DNA of 64,000 nucleotides from an uncultured Bacteroidales bacterium (GTDB taxonomy: Bacteria; Bacteroidota; Bacteroidia; Bacteroidales; P3): contig CAMJJD010000001.1 of the NCBI GenBank assembly GCA_946406015.1, positions 96,814 through 160,813 on the forward strand, in the 5' to 3' direction. Both the position numbers and the translations under genes were made by a program. The notes beneath the pieces were generated by a model that saw only the letters and a program-made list of their open reading frames with translations, made no database searches and was not told where the DNA came from. This document shows, piece after piece, positions 32,683 through 41,700 of the stretch; within the stretch, counting starts at the first letter, position 1, and every line of letters begins with the position of its first letter.

Positions 32683-33756
32683 TTATTGTTGATAGGTGTA
32701 TTGTGTCACGCTGCCTTCACCGTTGGTGAACGATGTGGGGAATCCGGCGGCGTCATAGGTATAGGTACGGGTCTCGGTGGTGGTGCCCAGCGGGTAGGGG
32801 AGGGTGAAGGGCAGCTGCATGAGGCCGAAGTTGAGCGTAATCGTCACCATGGCGGTACCGCTGTTGGTCGTGACGGTGGCGTTGTTGGCCGAGAGGTTGG
32901 TGGGGTCGAGGGCGCCGAGGAAGCCATAGAAGGGGTTGTGCTGGCTGTCGTAGGTGAAGCTGGCGGTGTCGGCCAGAGTGATGGTCAGCGGGATGGCTGT
33001 GGTGTCGACCAGGTAGGAGAGCATGGAGGCATAGCTGCCGGCCAACGAGTCGAGGTTGACCATCTGGCGTATCTCGTCGAGGCTCACCGAACCGTCTATC
33101 TGGGCGCTGAAGACAATCTGCGACACATTGTCGCCCTGCCAGGTCAGGTCGGCTGCGAGAGCGGAATTGTCGACGCTGAGTTTGCCGGCATTCTGGGCGG
33201 GACGGATAAGGCCGAAGATGTCGGGGATGCCGCCGCTGAACAGCTCGGAAAGCATCGTCAGCAGGACGGGGTTGAGCTCCATGGTCAGGTGGCTCACCTT
33301 GCCGGCCGTGTTGCGGGTGGGCACGACGCTCATCACCTCCATGGGACCGGAGTAGAGCGACATCATGGTCAGCAGGTCGCCGTTGTAGGTGTAGCTCACT
33401 TCGACGGGCATGTCTTGGAGCGTGGTCGTCGCCGACGCCAGGCGGTAGTTGTCATACTCATACCAGCCGGTCTCCAGCATGTTGCCGTTTTCGTCGGCTG
33501 TCGCAATGGTGGTCACCACATCGTTGGCCCAAGTCCATTCCTCTGTCGTCGTTCCGTCGACAGCAATGCTTACAATACGCTTGGCAGGATTGAAGACACC
33601 GTCGCCGGTAGGCATCTGGACGGGAGGATTGTCGCCGCCGCCGTTGCCACCCGACGGGTTGACCGGTTCCGTAGTTCCGTTGTCTTTGTTGCATGCCGTC
33701 ATACCCAGCATCATCACGGCGCAGAGCGCCAGCAATATTTTCTTCATGGCTTTCAT
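32683..33756 (-). CDS. Lipoprotein of unknown function
   Basis: 357 residues. The signal peptide ends in a lipobox (LGMTAC, C22), so the mature protein is lipid-anchored. After a Gly/Pro-rich linker (NPSGGNGGGDNPP) the rest is beta-rich: TKRIVSIAVDGTTTEEWTW-like strands near 50-70, WYEYDNYRLASATTTLQDMP, and a C-terminal TYTYDAAGFPTSFTNGEGS. The repeated YxYD(x)xG pattern looks like YD-repeat-related lipoproteins of Bacteroidetes. It lies 3 bp upstream of metG on the same strand and so may share its transcript. I cannot name the family. Confidence 0.78.
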   Translation of the reverse strand: MKAMKKILLALCAVMMLGMTACNKDNGTTEPVNPSGGNGGGDNPPVQMPTGDGVFNPAKRIVSIAVDGTTTEEWTWANDVVTTIATADENGNMLETGWYEYDNYRLASATTTLQDMPVEVSYTYNGDLLTMMSLYSGPMEVMSVVPTRNTAGKVSHLTMELNPVLLTMLSELFSGGIPDIFGLIRPAQNAGKLSVDNSALAADLTWQGDNVSQIVFSAQIDGSVSLDEIRQMVNLDSLAGSYASMLSYLVDTTAIPLTITLADTASFTYDSQHNPFYGFLGALDPTNLSANNATVTTNSGTAMVTITLNFGLMQLPFTLPYPLGTTTETRTYTYDAAGFPTSFTNGEGSVTQYTYQQ

Positions 33757-33775
33757 TATTAGGGATTTATAATGA

Positions 33776-34201
33776 TTACTTGTCCTGACCTTCCTCGCTC
33801 TTCTCCTCTTCGTCGAGGGTGATTTTGCCTGCGGCCAGCAGCACGTTGTACCACGAGAAGAGCTTCTTCACGTCGGAGGCATGCACACGTTCGCGGTCGT
33901 AGTCGGGAAGTGCTTCGCCCAGCAGGTCGAACATCACCTTGCTCTCCGCTTTCTTGGGGTCGAAGGCGGTGGCCTTGCCTTCCAGCTTGCGGAAGATGTT
34001 CTGCATCACCTCTTCCAGAGGACGCTCGTCGGTCTCGGTAAAGAGACGTATCTCACCCAGCGAGCTGATTCTATCGTTCTTGAATACAGGGTATTTCTGA
34101 CCCGTCACGAGGTTCGCCACCACAGCGCCGCCTTTGGTTTGCGACACCAGTTCACTCAAATCCGGCTTGCCGGCAATCACTAAGATGTTTGATAAATCCA
34201 T
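33776..34201 (-). CDS. DUF5606 family protein
   Basis: 141 residues. SNILVIAGKPDLSELVSQTK (about 4-23), VANLVTGQKYPVFKNDRISS and EIRLFTETDERPLEEVM follow the DUF5606 pattern, a cytoplasmic family found in Bacteroidetes with no known function. The C-terminus is charged (EEEKSEEGQDK). It has a separate start and lies 19 bp upstream of the lipoprotein. Confidence 0.85.
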   Translation of the reverse strand: MDLSNILVIAGKPDLSELVSQTKGGAVVANLVTGQKYPVFKNDRISSLGEIRLFTETDERPLEEVMQNIFRKLEGKATAFDPKKAESKVMFDLLGEALPDYDRERVHASDVKKLFSWYNVLLAAGKITLDEEEKSEEGQDK

Positions 34202-34323
34202 TTTGCAGTATTCGTTTTTTATCGTTAATTAGCAAAAGAAAACGCGTAATATATGCTATTATTGTGTCGCAAGGTGTTTTTTTTTACTTCGTCGCGTCTG
34301 ATCCGAGTAGCCTCCCGTTTCAT

Positions 34324-34622
34324 CTCTCCGCTTTCTCCGCTCATCTTCTCCCTGCTTTCTCCGTACCTTCTCCCTACCTTCTCCGTACTTCTCCCTGCCC
34401 CGCACGGAGGATGTACCTTGCCGCCGTTGTTTTGCTCGCGCGCTGGTAGCGCTTTGAGTCCTTAGGTCTTTGAGTCCTTGGGTCCTTGAGTCTCGATGGC
34501 TCTTCGACTTTTCGACTTTTCGACTCTTCGACTTTTTGACTTTTCGACTTTTTGACTTTTCGACTTTTTGACTTTTTGACTTTTCGGCTCTTCGACTTTT
34601 TGACTTTTTGACTCTTCGACTC
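34324..34622. repeat. Composite of three short-period arrays in a gene-free spacer
   Basis: The 475-bp spacer 34202-34676 contains three distinct arrays. First, an 11-bp-period CT-rich array (34324-34400, TTCTCCGTACC, TTCTCCCTACC). Second, an 8-bp-like array (34452-34493, TTTGAGTCC, TTAGGTC, TTGGGTCC). Third, about 15 units of 8 bp (34501-34622, CGACTTTT, TGACTTTT, CGACTCTT). No real gene is present; the open frame through it on the minus strand is Lys/Ser low complexity caused by the repeats. Confidence 0.9.
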
Positions 34623-34676
34623 AGCCACTCATGATACAGGGGGGACAGAAATCCGTGGAGTAAACTATTTATATGT

Positions 34677-35507
34677 CTAGGAAACAGGTGTTTGTGCTTG
34701 TTCAAACGAGTGGGCGAACCGTTTCACCAGGAGGTGCAGGAGGCGGTTGGGCAGCAGCGGGCACAGCAGGATGACCAGACGGTCGGTGAAGCAGGGGATG
34801 AGGGTGGCCCTACGCCTGAACATGGCTTTCAGCGCCAACTGCGTCGCCCGCTCGGGCGAGAGCATAATTCCCATACGTAGAAGCAGTTTGCGATGCCGCA
34901 TGAAGGGCATGTCGGCCGACATCGGTGTGTCGACGGCCCCGAAGACGGCTGTGGTGACGCTGACGGGCGACCCCATGCACTCGATGCGCAACGCCCGCGA
35001 ATAGCCCTTCACAAAGCGTTTGGTGCAGCCATACATGCCCACGAGGGGCCAATCCATCCAAGCCGTGATGGACGAGATGTTGAGGATGTAGCCTCCTCCC
35101 TGCTCTTTCATGAGCGGCAGCAGCAGGCGGCAGAGCAGCAAGGGAGTGGTGCAATGCAACGCCATGATGCGCCGAAGCTGCTCGAGCTCGGCATTCTCGA
35201 TGGTCGACGTGATGAGCATTCCCGCGTTGTTGACCAGTATCGCCACCCGCCAGCCGCACGTTCGGCACTGGGTTGCAATGTGTTCCGCTGCGTCGGGCAG
35301 GGTGAGGTCCATACAGATGACGGGGGCCGGGACGCCATGTTGGCGGGTAATCTGGAGCGCGAGCTCCTCTGCCGCCAATCCGTTGATATCCACCAGCACT
35401 ACGCCGTAGCCCCGTTCGGCCAGCTGCAGGGCGTAGCAGCGCCCCATGCCCGAAGCCGCCCCGGTGACGACAGCATATTTCACGTCCTGTAACATGCTTG
35501 GAAACAT
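34677..35507 (-). CDS. Short-chain dehydrogenase/reductase
   Basis: 276 residues, classical SDR: TGAASGMG (about 15-22, cofactor glycine motif), LVDINGLAAEELA (acidic residue after strand 2, hence NAD(H) or mixed preference), NNAG (about 91-94), ISSITAW, and the catalytic YGCTK (Y-x3-K, about 158-162). The C-terminal half is more hydrophobic and basic than usual (LVILLCPLLPNRLLHLLVKR), which suggests membrane association, as in DltE/SDR family members acting on lipids. The substrate is unknown. It is followed closely by the kinase-like gene, upstream on the same strand. Confidence 0.87.
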   Translation of the reverse strand: MFPSMLQDVKYAVVTGAASGMGRCYALQLAERGYGVVLVDINGLAAEELALQITRQHGVPAPVICMDLTLPDAAEHIATQCRTCGWRVAILVNNAGMLITSTIENAELEQLRRIMALHCTTPLLLCRLLLPLMKEQGGGYILNISSITAWMDWPLVGMYGCTKRFVKGYSRALRIECMGSPVSVTTAVFGAVDTPMSADMPFMRHRKLLLRMGIMLSPERATQLALKAMFRRRATLIPCFTDRLVILLCPLLPNRLLHLLVKRFAHSFEQAQTPVS

Positions 35508-35511
35508 TTGG

Positions 35512-36363
35512 TTATGACGGCTGTTGGCCGAGGTGGTATTGGCGCAGCCCTTCGATGGGGTCGGCCATCACAGTGCCGATGGCGAGTTTGTCGGAGGACA
35601 TGAAGCTGCGCAGGGTAGGCTCGATGGCCTTGGCGAATCCTCCGACCAGGTTGAGTTGTCCCTCGGATATACCGCTCTGTTCCTGCAACGTGGCCAGCAT
35701 TCCATGACGCCAGTCGTAGAGTGCTTCCGTAATCACGCTGCGGCAGTAGTCAGCCTCCTGCCGATGCACGGCGAAGGGAGCCAGCGATGCCAGGAAGCGG
35801 TTGGGGTTGGATTGGTGATATACGGCGTCGATAAGCTGGTCGTCGGTCATGGGGTAATTGTCATGGAACATGCATCTTACCTCCTCTGGCATGCGATGGG
35901 TGAGGTAGTCGTTGAGCAGTATGCGACCCACATGGTTGGCCGACCCTTGGTCGCCGAGGATAAAGCCTGTGCTGACAGGTTGGCAAGCGATGCGGAGGCC
36001 ATCGTAACAGCAGGCGTTGCTGCCGGTACCCAGGATGGCTACCAACGAGGGACGGCCGCCGCTCACCGCTCGGCAGGCACCCAGCATGTCGGTCTCGACA
36101 TGCACCTCGGCGGCACAGAATCCCGCCGACAGGAGTCGCTCCACCCGCTCCCTCTGCGAGGCATTGCCGCAGCCGGCACCATAGAAGTAAATTGAGAATT
36201 GAGAATTGAGAATTGAGAATTGCTGGCGCACGGCGGAGCAGGCGGCGAGGAACCGCTCGTCGGAGGTGAAATGGGGGTTGAGACCTTCGGTAACCACCTT
36301 GTTACCAGACTCCACTTCCATCCACGTGGTCTTGGTGCTCCCGCTGTCGGCTATGATTGTCAT
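35512..36363 (-). CDS. BadF/BadG-type ATPase, N-acetylglucosamine kinase-like
   Basis: 283 residues of the ASKHA superfamily: DSGSTKTTW (phosphate 1 motif, about 6-14), FYGAGCGN (about 60-67), LGTGSNACCYDG (phosphate 2, about 110-121), GFILGDQGSANHVG (about 132-145). The closest functional type is the GlcNAc kinase-like group of Bacteroidetes, which phosphorylates amino sugars from peptidoglycan or glycans; substrate is inferred. A 33-bp AATTGAG array is translated at residues 48-58 as QQFSILNSQFSI, an insertion before the FYGAGC strand. Confidence 0.85.
   Translation of the reverse strand: MTIIADSGSTKTTWMEVESGNKVVTEGLNPHFTSDERFLAACSAVRQQFSILNSQFSIYFYGAGCGNASQRERVERLLSAGFCAAEVHVETDMLGACRAVSGGRPSLVAILGTGSNACCYDGLRIACQPVSTGFILGDQGSANHVGRILLNDYLTHRMPEEVRCMFHDNYPMTDDQLIDAVYHQSNPNRFLASLAPFAVHRQEADYCRSVITEALYDWRHGMLATLQEQSGISEGQLNLVGGFAKAIEPTLRSFMSSDKLAIGTVMADPIEGLRQYHLGQQPS
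36190..36222. repeat. Heptamer array (AATTGAG)x4.7 inside the BadF-type gene
   Basis: Four perfect AATTGAG units and a partial fifth without spacers, in frame in the kinase gene. Confidence 0.95.
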
Positions 36364-36379
36364 GGTTTCTCTGTTTTAA

Positions 36380-36444
36380 CATGAATAACCATAAATGACC
36401 ATGAATTTTACTAAAATATTTGTGGCCATTTATGGTAATTCGTG
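36380..36444. repeat. Imperfect 24-bp inverted repeat between the kinase and pyrD genes
   Basis: Arms at 36380-36403 and 36421-36444 pair at 19 of 24 positions, with a core ACCATAAATG/CATTTATGGT. Each arm contains near-direct repeats of ATGAATAACC and ATAAATGACC. It could act as a terminator or be a gene-less relative of the inverted-array units. Confidence 0.65.
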
Positions 36445-36471
36445 TTTTGTTAAGCTCTGGTTGTTCTCCGC

Positions 36472-37371
36472 TTAGATAATGCCTATAATCTCATTTATAT
36501 CGCTGACACCATGCTTCTTGCACCAAGCTTCCATGCCGTCGATAATCTTGACGGTGACGGCGGGGTCGATGAAGTTGGCGGTGCCCACTTCGATGGCCGT
36601 GGCGCCGGCCATGAGGAACTCGATGGCGTCCTCGGCGGTGCAGATGCCGCCCAAGCCGACTACGGGAATCTTCACGGCGTGAGCCACTTGCCACACCATG
36701 CGCACGGCCACAGGCTTCACGGCGGGACCGCTGAGGCCACCGGTGACGTTGGCCATGAAGGGACGGCGACGCTCGATGTCGATGGCCATACCCAACAGGG
36801 TGTTGATGAGACTCACGCTGTCGGCACCGGCACCCTCGACGGCTTTGGCGATCTCGGCAATGCTGGTGACGTTGGGTGAGAGTTTTACTATCAGCGTCTT
36901 ATGATACACCTTGCGCACCGCGCTCACCACTTGGGCCGCCATATCGGGGCTGGTGCCGAAGCCCATGCCGCCGCATTTGACGTTGGGACAGCTGATGTTC
37001 AGCTCGATGGCGGGAATGTGTTCCAAGGCGTCAATCTGCTCGGCCACGGAGCAGTATTCCTCGATGGAGGAGCCGCTGACGTTGACAATGATATTGGTGT
37101 CTAAGTGTTTGATTCTATGATACACTTCGGAGCAGAACTTCTCCACGCCGCAGTTTTGCAGGCCCACGGAGTTGAGCATGCCCGAAGGGGTCTCGACCAT
37201 GCGGGGGTAGGGGTTGCCTTCGCGGTGGGTGCCGGTGGTGCCCTTGACGACAAAGCCACCCAGGCGGTTGAGGTCGATGAAATCGGCGAACTCCTCGCCA
37301 TAGCCGAAGGTGCCGCTGGCGGTCATCACCGGATTCTTCAGATTGAGATTATGTACTTTGACTGCTAACAT
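36472..37371 (-). CDS. pyrD: Dihydroorotate dehydrogenase, class 1B catalytic subunit
   Basis: Oxidises dihydroorotate to orotate in pyrimidine synthesis with FMN, passing electrons to PyrK. 299 residues: [13 protein letters not shown] (about 13-25), the substrate loop with NSVGLQNCG, catalytic-site ELNISCPN (C128), [20 protein letters not shown], and the C-terminal FMN phosphate site [19 protein letters not shown]. Cysteine at the active base is characteristic of class 1 enzymes. It lies downstream of pyrK with a 141-bp spacer containing an inverted array. Confidence 0.96.
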   Translation of the reverse strand: MLAVKVHNLNLKNPVMTASGTFGYGEEFADFIDLNRLGGFVVKGTTGTHREGNPYPRMVETPSGMLNSVGLQNCGVEKFCSEVYHRIKHLDTNIIVNVSGSSIEEYCSVAEQIDALEHIPAIELNISCPNVKCGGMGFGTSPDMAAQVVSAVRKVYHKTLIVKLSPNVTSIAEIAKAVEGAGADSVSLINTLLGMAIDIERRRPFMANVTGGLSGPAVKPVAVRMVWQVAHAVKIPVVGLGGICTAEDAIEFLMAGATAIEVGTANFIDPAVTVKIIDGMEAWCKKHGVSDINEIIGII

Positions 37372-37386
37372 ATGCTTAATCTTTAT

Positions 37387-37518
37387 GTAGTTATGTAGTA
37401 AAGTAGTTATCGCTTCGCTCGCCCTGCGGGCAGTAGTTAAGACAAATGTTTATGTTGCCTCTTTGCTGCCAACGACAGTATTGCCCTATCTACTTAACTA
37501 CTGTCTACTTAACTACTT
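37387..37518. repeat. Inverted pair of GTAGTTA arrays between pyrK and pyrD
   Basis: Left 37387-37410 (GTAGTTAT, GTAGTAAA, GTAGTTAT) and right 37490-37518 (CTACTTAA, CTACTGTC, CTACTTAA) are in opposite orientation about 80 bp apart; a short extra copy lies at 37432-37440. The right array includes the pyrK stop codon (37513-37515). No gene lies between them. Confidence 0.88.
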
Positions 37519-38298
37519 ATTCTCATACCATTTCTTCATGCTTGTGATGTCGAACACAGGTCCGTCCTTGCAGACGCAGCGGTGTCCTTGGTCGGTGTCG
37601 GTGACGCAGCAGAGGCAGGCGCCGACGCCACATGCCATCATATTCTCGAGCGATACCTCGCAGCGGATGCCGCGTTCAGCCGCCGAGCGGGCCACGGCCT
37701 TCATCATGGGTGTGGGGCCGCAGGTGTAGATGATGTCGTACTGCTCAGCGAAGGCGGGGTTCTCAATTACCAACCCTTTGTGTCCCAGACTTCCGTCGTC
37801 GGTAGAGAGGCACACGGTGCCGTAGGGGCGGAACTCGTCGCGCACGGGGATGAGTTCGGCGGTGCGGCCGCCCAGCAGGATGGTGCAGTCGACACCCTTT
37901 GCTTTCAGCACCTTGGAGAGGTAGAAGAGGGGGGCGATGCCTGCGCCGCCACCCACCAGAAGGGCGCGGCTGGATACCGGCAGGTCGACCGAGAAACCAT
38001 GACCCAGAGGGTAGACGATATTCACGCGGTCGCCTTCGGTGAGTTGGCTCAGCCGGCGCGTGCCCTTGCCCACCACCTGGACGAGCAACGAGAGGGTGCC
38101 GGCGTCGGGGTCGACATCGTGTACCGAGATGGGGCGGCGCAACATCACACCGGGTTCGCCGTCGACCCTCACCTCGACAAATTGTCCTGGAGCCACCGGC
38201 GGCATCGGGCTGAGGTGGCTGTGGCGCAGCACAAGGGTGAAGTAGTGTTCGCCGTGCCGATGCAACGCTAAGAAGCTGAAATCGTGTATTTCTTTCAT
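37513..38298 (-). CDS. pyrK: Dihydroorotate dehydrogenase electron-transfer subunit
   Basis: FAD and 2Fe-2S subunit that passes electrons from PyrD to NAD. 261 residues: an N-terminal ferredoxin-reductase-like FAD domain (PVAPGQFVEVRVD, RRPISVHDVD), an NAD-binding half (LLVGGGAGIAPLFYLSK, about 112-128) and the C-terminal cluster (CGVGACLCCV, then CVC). Co-directional and just upstream of pyrD, which confirms pairing. It has a TATCTTTG-type promoter on the minus strand. Confidence 0.95.
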   Translation of the reverse strand: MKEIHDFSFLALHRHGEHYFTLVLRHSHLSPMPPVAPGQFVEVRVDGEPGVMLRRPISVHDVDPDAGTLSLLVQVVGKGTRRLSQLTEGDRVNIVYPLGHGFSVDLPVSSRALLVGGGAGIAPLFYLSKVLKAKGVDCTILLGGRTAELIPVRDEFRPYGTVCLSTDDGSLGHKGLVIENPAFAEQYDIIYTCGPTPMMKAVARSAAERGIRCEVSLENMMACGVGACLCCVTDTDQGHRCVCKDGPVFDITSMKKWYENK

Positions 38299-38322
38299 AG
38301 TAGTGAGTTACAATAACCGCTG

Positions 38323-38330
38323 CAAAGATA
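38323..38330 (-). promoter_or_regulatory. -7 element for pyrK/pyrD
   Basis: TATCTTTG on the minus strand, 25 bp upstream of the pyrK start; no clear -33 element. Confidence 0.45.
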
Positions 38331-38492
38331 CACATTTTTCCGGTATATTCTCGCATGAATAGAGATAAATCCTTCTATGCGGCTGTCAATCAATTCGGTA
38401 AAACAATAAGTACAAATGAAGGAAAGCCGCCATGAAAAACACTTCCATTTGTTAAAAACTCCTAGGAGTCATCCTTTTTATAAAAAAGTGTG

Positions 38493-38500
38493 TATCTTTG
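38493..38500 (+). promoter_or_regulatory. -7 element upstream of the giant T9SS gene
   Basis: TATCTTTG with no clear -33 element. If used, it gives a leader of about 225 bp to the gene at 38735. The spacer 38299-38734 is otherwise A/T-rich and holds no convincing gene. Confidence 0.4.
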
Positions 38501-38734
38501 TAAAGATTTATTGAATGAAAAAGAAGTATGTGAATCACGGTAAGGCGCTGGTTGATAGTGAGAAATAAGGCTTGTGCAGAAAGTGGTTCAATGCGTATTT
38601 TTTGTATAAAAAAGCGAAATATTTATACATTTTGAGGGCAAAATATGCGCGTGTACATTATAAAATGGGAGGGTGACGCATAAATTTTTAAGAGACAAGA
38701 CAAAATACCATATTTATTAACTAAAAATGTTTTT

Positions 38735-41700
38735 ATGAAAAAGTATTTACAAATGTTCGCCCTGGTGGCTTTGATGGCCATACCGTGGGCAACGAACGCA
38801 CAGTTCTGCACGCCGAGTCCTTCGTCGAAGGACGGCGACGGCGTTACGAACGTTGTGTTCGGAGTGGGCAGCGAGATCGTGAACAGTGCTGTTTCATGGT
38901 CGGCCGCGCCCTATTACATCGACAACAGCAGCATGATAGGTGCTGTCCCCGCAGGCACTACCTGTGAGATGAGCGTCACCTTCGCTACTGGCTACACCTA
39001 TGGCTACATTGTCTGGGTGGATTGGGACGGTGACAGCACGTTCAGCGGTACCGAGGTTGTCTGTGTGGGCACTGCGCCCAACACCAGCCCTGTCACTGTT
39101 GCGGCTGAGTTCGACATCCCCACCACACAGGACACGGGTACCTACCTGATGCGCATCTGCGCGGCCGACAGCTACTTTGACAGCTACACCGGCTCTGTTG
39201 CCTCTGCGGCCGGTGCCAATCCCTGCGCTAGCTATAGCTGGGGTGTGGCTCTGGATTACACATTGCGTGTGCTGGAGGCACCCAGTTGTGTCCGTCCTGA
39301 GAGCTACAGCATCAGCGGTATCACCAGCGACGGTGCCACGCTCAACTTGGTTGACAACTTGAACACCGGTGCTTCCTACAGCATTGAATACTGGAAGGCT
39401 GGCAGCGACGACACCAACACCGTCACCGCTACTACCACCAGTTACACCTTCACAGGCTTGGATGCCAACAGTCTTTACTACTTCGCTGTGAAGGCCGTCT
39501 GCTCGGCCAGCGACGAATCTCTGCCTCTCAACGGGAGCTTCGCCACCGCCTGTGGCGGCTCGACCTGCGACCTCACAGTCAGAACGTGGGGCGAATACAG
39601 CGGCAGTTACTATTCGCCCACCGTCACTCTCTACCAAAACGGCAGAGAACTGGCCTCGGTGTGCAATACAACCGAGACGGTGTCTGTCTGCTCGACCGAC
39701 ACAGTTATCGTCATCTATACCGACGCCAGCTATAGCTGGGCCACCCGCAACGTCTCCATCACCGACGGTGGCGGCACTTCGCTCTTCGACGGTCCGTCGA
39801 CCAACTACTCGACTGGCGACACGATGATGCGTATCGCCACCCCTTGCCCCTCCTGCATCCCTCCGACGGCACTCACTGTGTTGCCCGACTCGAATGAGAT
39901 TACCTTCTCGTGGAGCCCTCGCAGCGGTGCCTCGCAGTTTATCGTCTATCTGAACGACAATATTGTCAACGACAATGTGTCCGACACCTTCTATGTCTTC
40001 TCCGGCCTCACCGCCAACACGCCCTACACGGTGAAGGTGCAGAGCGTCTGCTCCTACGACGACAGCTCCTCCATCGTCAGCCTCAGCACCCGCACGGCCT
40101 GCGGCCAGATTACGCTTCCCTACTTTGTCGACTTCGAGGATGCCGCCTACAACGGTGCCTGGTATCCCTGCTGGGACAGCACCATCCACGCCGGCTCCGA
40201 CCCGAGTGTGAACAATGTGCGCAACCACACCGCCGGCGGCCAGTATGGCATGTACCTGCAGGCCACGAGCTCGCAGAATTACAACCTGGTGGTGAGCCCG
40301 CAGATTCCTACTGCCGGCAACAACATCTACGTGCGTTTCTGGGCCTACCGCAACAACGGCTGGATCAAAGCCGGTGTGATGACCAATCCCCACGACACTT
40401 CCACCTTCATCCCGATGGTGAACATCGAGAGCGCCAGCGGTTGGAACGAATATGAGTTCCGCACCGACACCCTCGACGCCAACGCCACCTACTATGTCGC
40501 TTGGCTGGCCTATTCAACGGTGAGCTACAGCACGACCCAGATTGGTGAGATCGACGACATATATATCAGCGAAGCCCCCTCGTGCGCCCGCGTGCCCGTG
40601 GTGAGCATCGACACCACCACTTCCGATGCCATCACCCTGAGCTGGGCCGACAACGGAAGCAACAGCTACACTGTGTACTACTGGGTCACCGGCTCGACCG
40701 ACACCCTCAGCGTCATGGTCTCCGACACCGTCGCCACGTTGAACAACCTCGAGTCACTGACGGGCTATAGCCTGTATGTGGTGGCCAACTGCTCGGGCGG
40801 CGACGCCGAACCCTCGCCGGTGTACAGCGCCGCCACCACCTGCGCGGCTTCGACCTGCAATCTGACGGCCTATGTCACCGACAGCTATGACGATAGCTGG
40901 AACGGCTGCGGCATCAATATCGTACAGGCGGGTGTCGTCGTTGGCACAATTGAATGTCCCAGCGGTCAGAGCGGCTCCTCGTTCACCTATGAGGTCTGCT
41001 CGTCGGCTCCCGTGAAGTTCACCTTCGTCCGCGGCAGTTACCCCAACGAGCTGGGTGGCTACATCCAGGACGGCGGTGGCAACACGGTGTATACTATCAG
41101 CAGCATGGGTAGCTACTACACCGGCGACAGCCTGGGTTATGTGGCTGTTCCCTGCCCCAACTGCGTGCCTCCCACCAGCGTCTATCTGAGCGACACCACC
41201 GCCTCAGGCGTCACCATCCACTGGACCGCCCAGGCAGGTCAGTCCGCATGGATTGTCCGCGTCGACAGCACTGACATCAATGTCACCGACACCTTCTACA
41301 CGGTCAGCACTCTGGCCGAGCGTACGGCCCACACCGTCAGCGTGGCCACCGACTGCTCCGGAGACACCTCCGCCTTCGTCACCCTGCCCTTCGTCACCGG
41401 TTGCACTGGTGGCGAGTGCGAACTGTCTGTCTCCTCGACCAACGACTACCTCTCCTATGGTTCTTACTATAGCGACTATAGTCCCGCCCTGCGCATTGAG
41501 CAAAATGGTTCCGTGCTGGCCACCGTGCAGAGCACGACCGACGAAATCAGCGTGTGCGCGGGCATGCCTGTCGTGATAATCCTTGAGAACGCTGGCGAAT
41601 CGTGGGTGAACCCCACCGCTACCGTCATCAACGGCGGCGACGAGGTGCTCTTCAACGGCGCGACGAGCAGCTATTCGACCGGCGACACGCTGGTTTCTGT

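Noticed and set aside
34501-34622. CRISPR array
   Set aside because: The units are only 8 bp and directly adjacent, without spacers, and there are no cas genes in the window.
34259-34705. Lys/Ser-rich open frame of 148 codons on the minus strand
   Set aside because: It is entirely the translation of the composite repeat arrays; no ribosome-binding site, domain or signal is seen.
38515-38568. 17-codon open frame upstream of the giant T9SS gene, shortly after a TATCTTTG box
   Set aside because: It has no clear ribosome-binding site, no similarity and too little length to be distinguished from chance in an A/T-rich leader.
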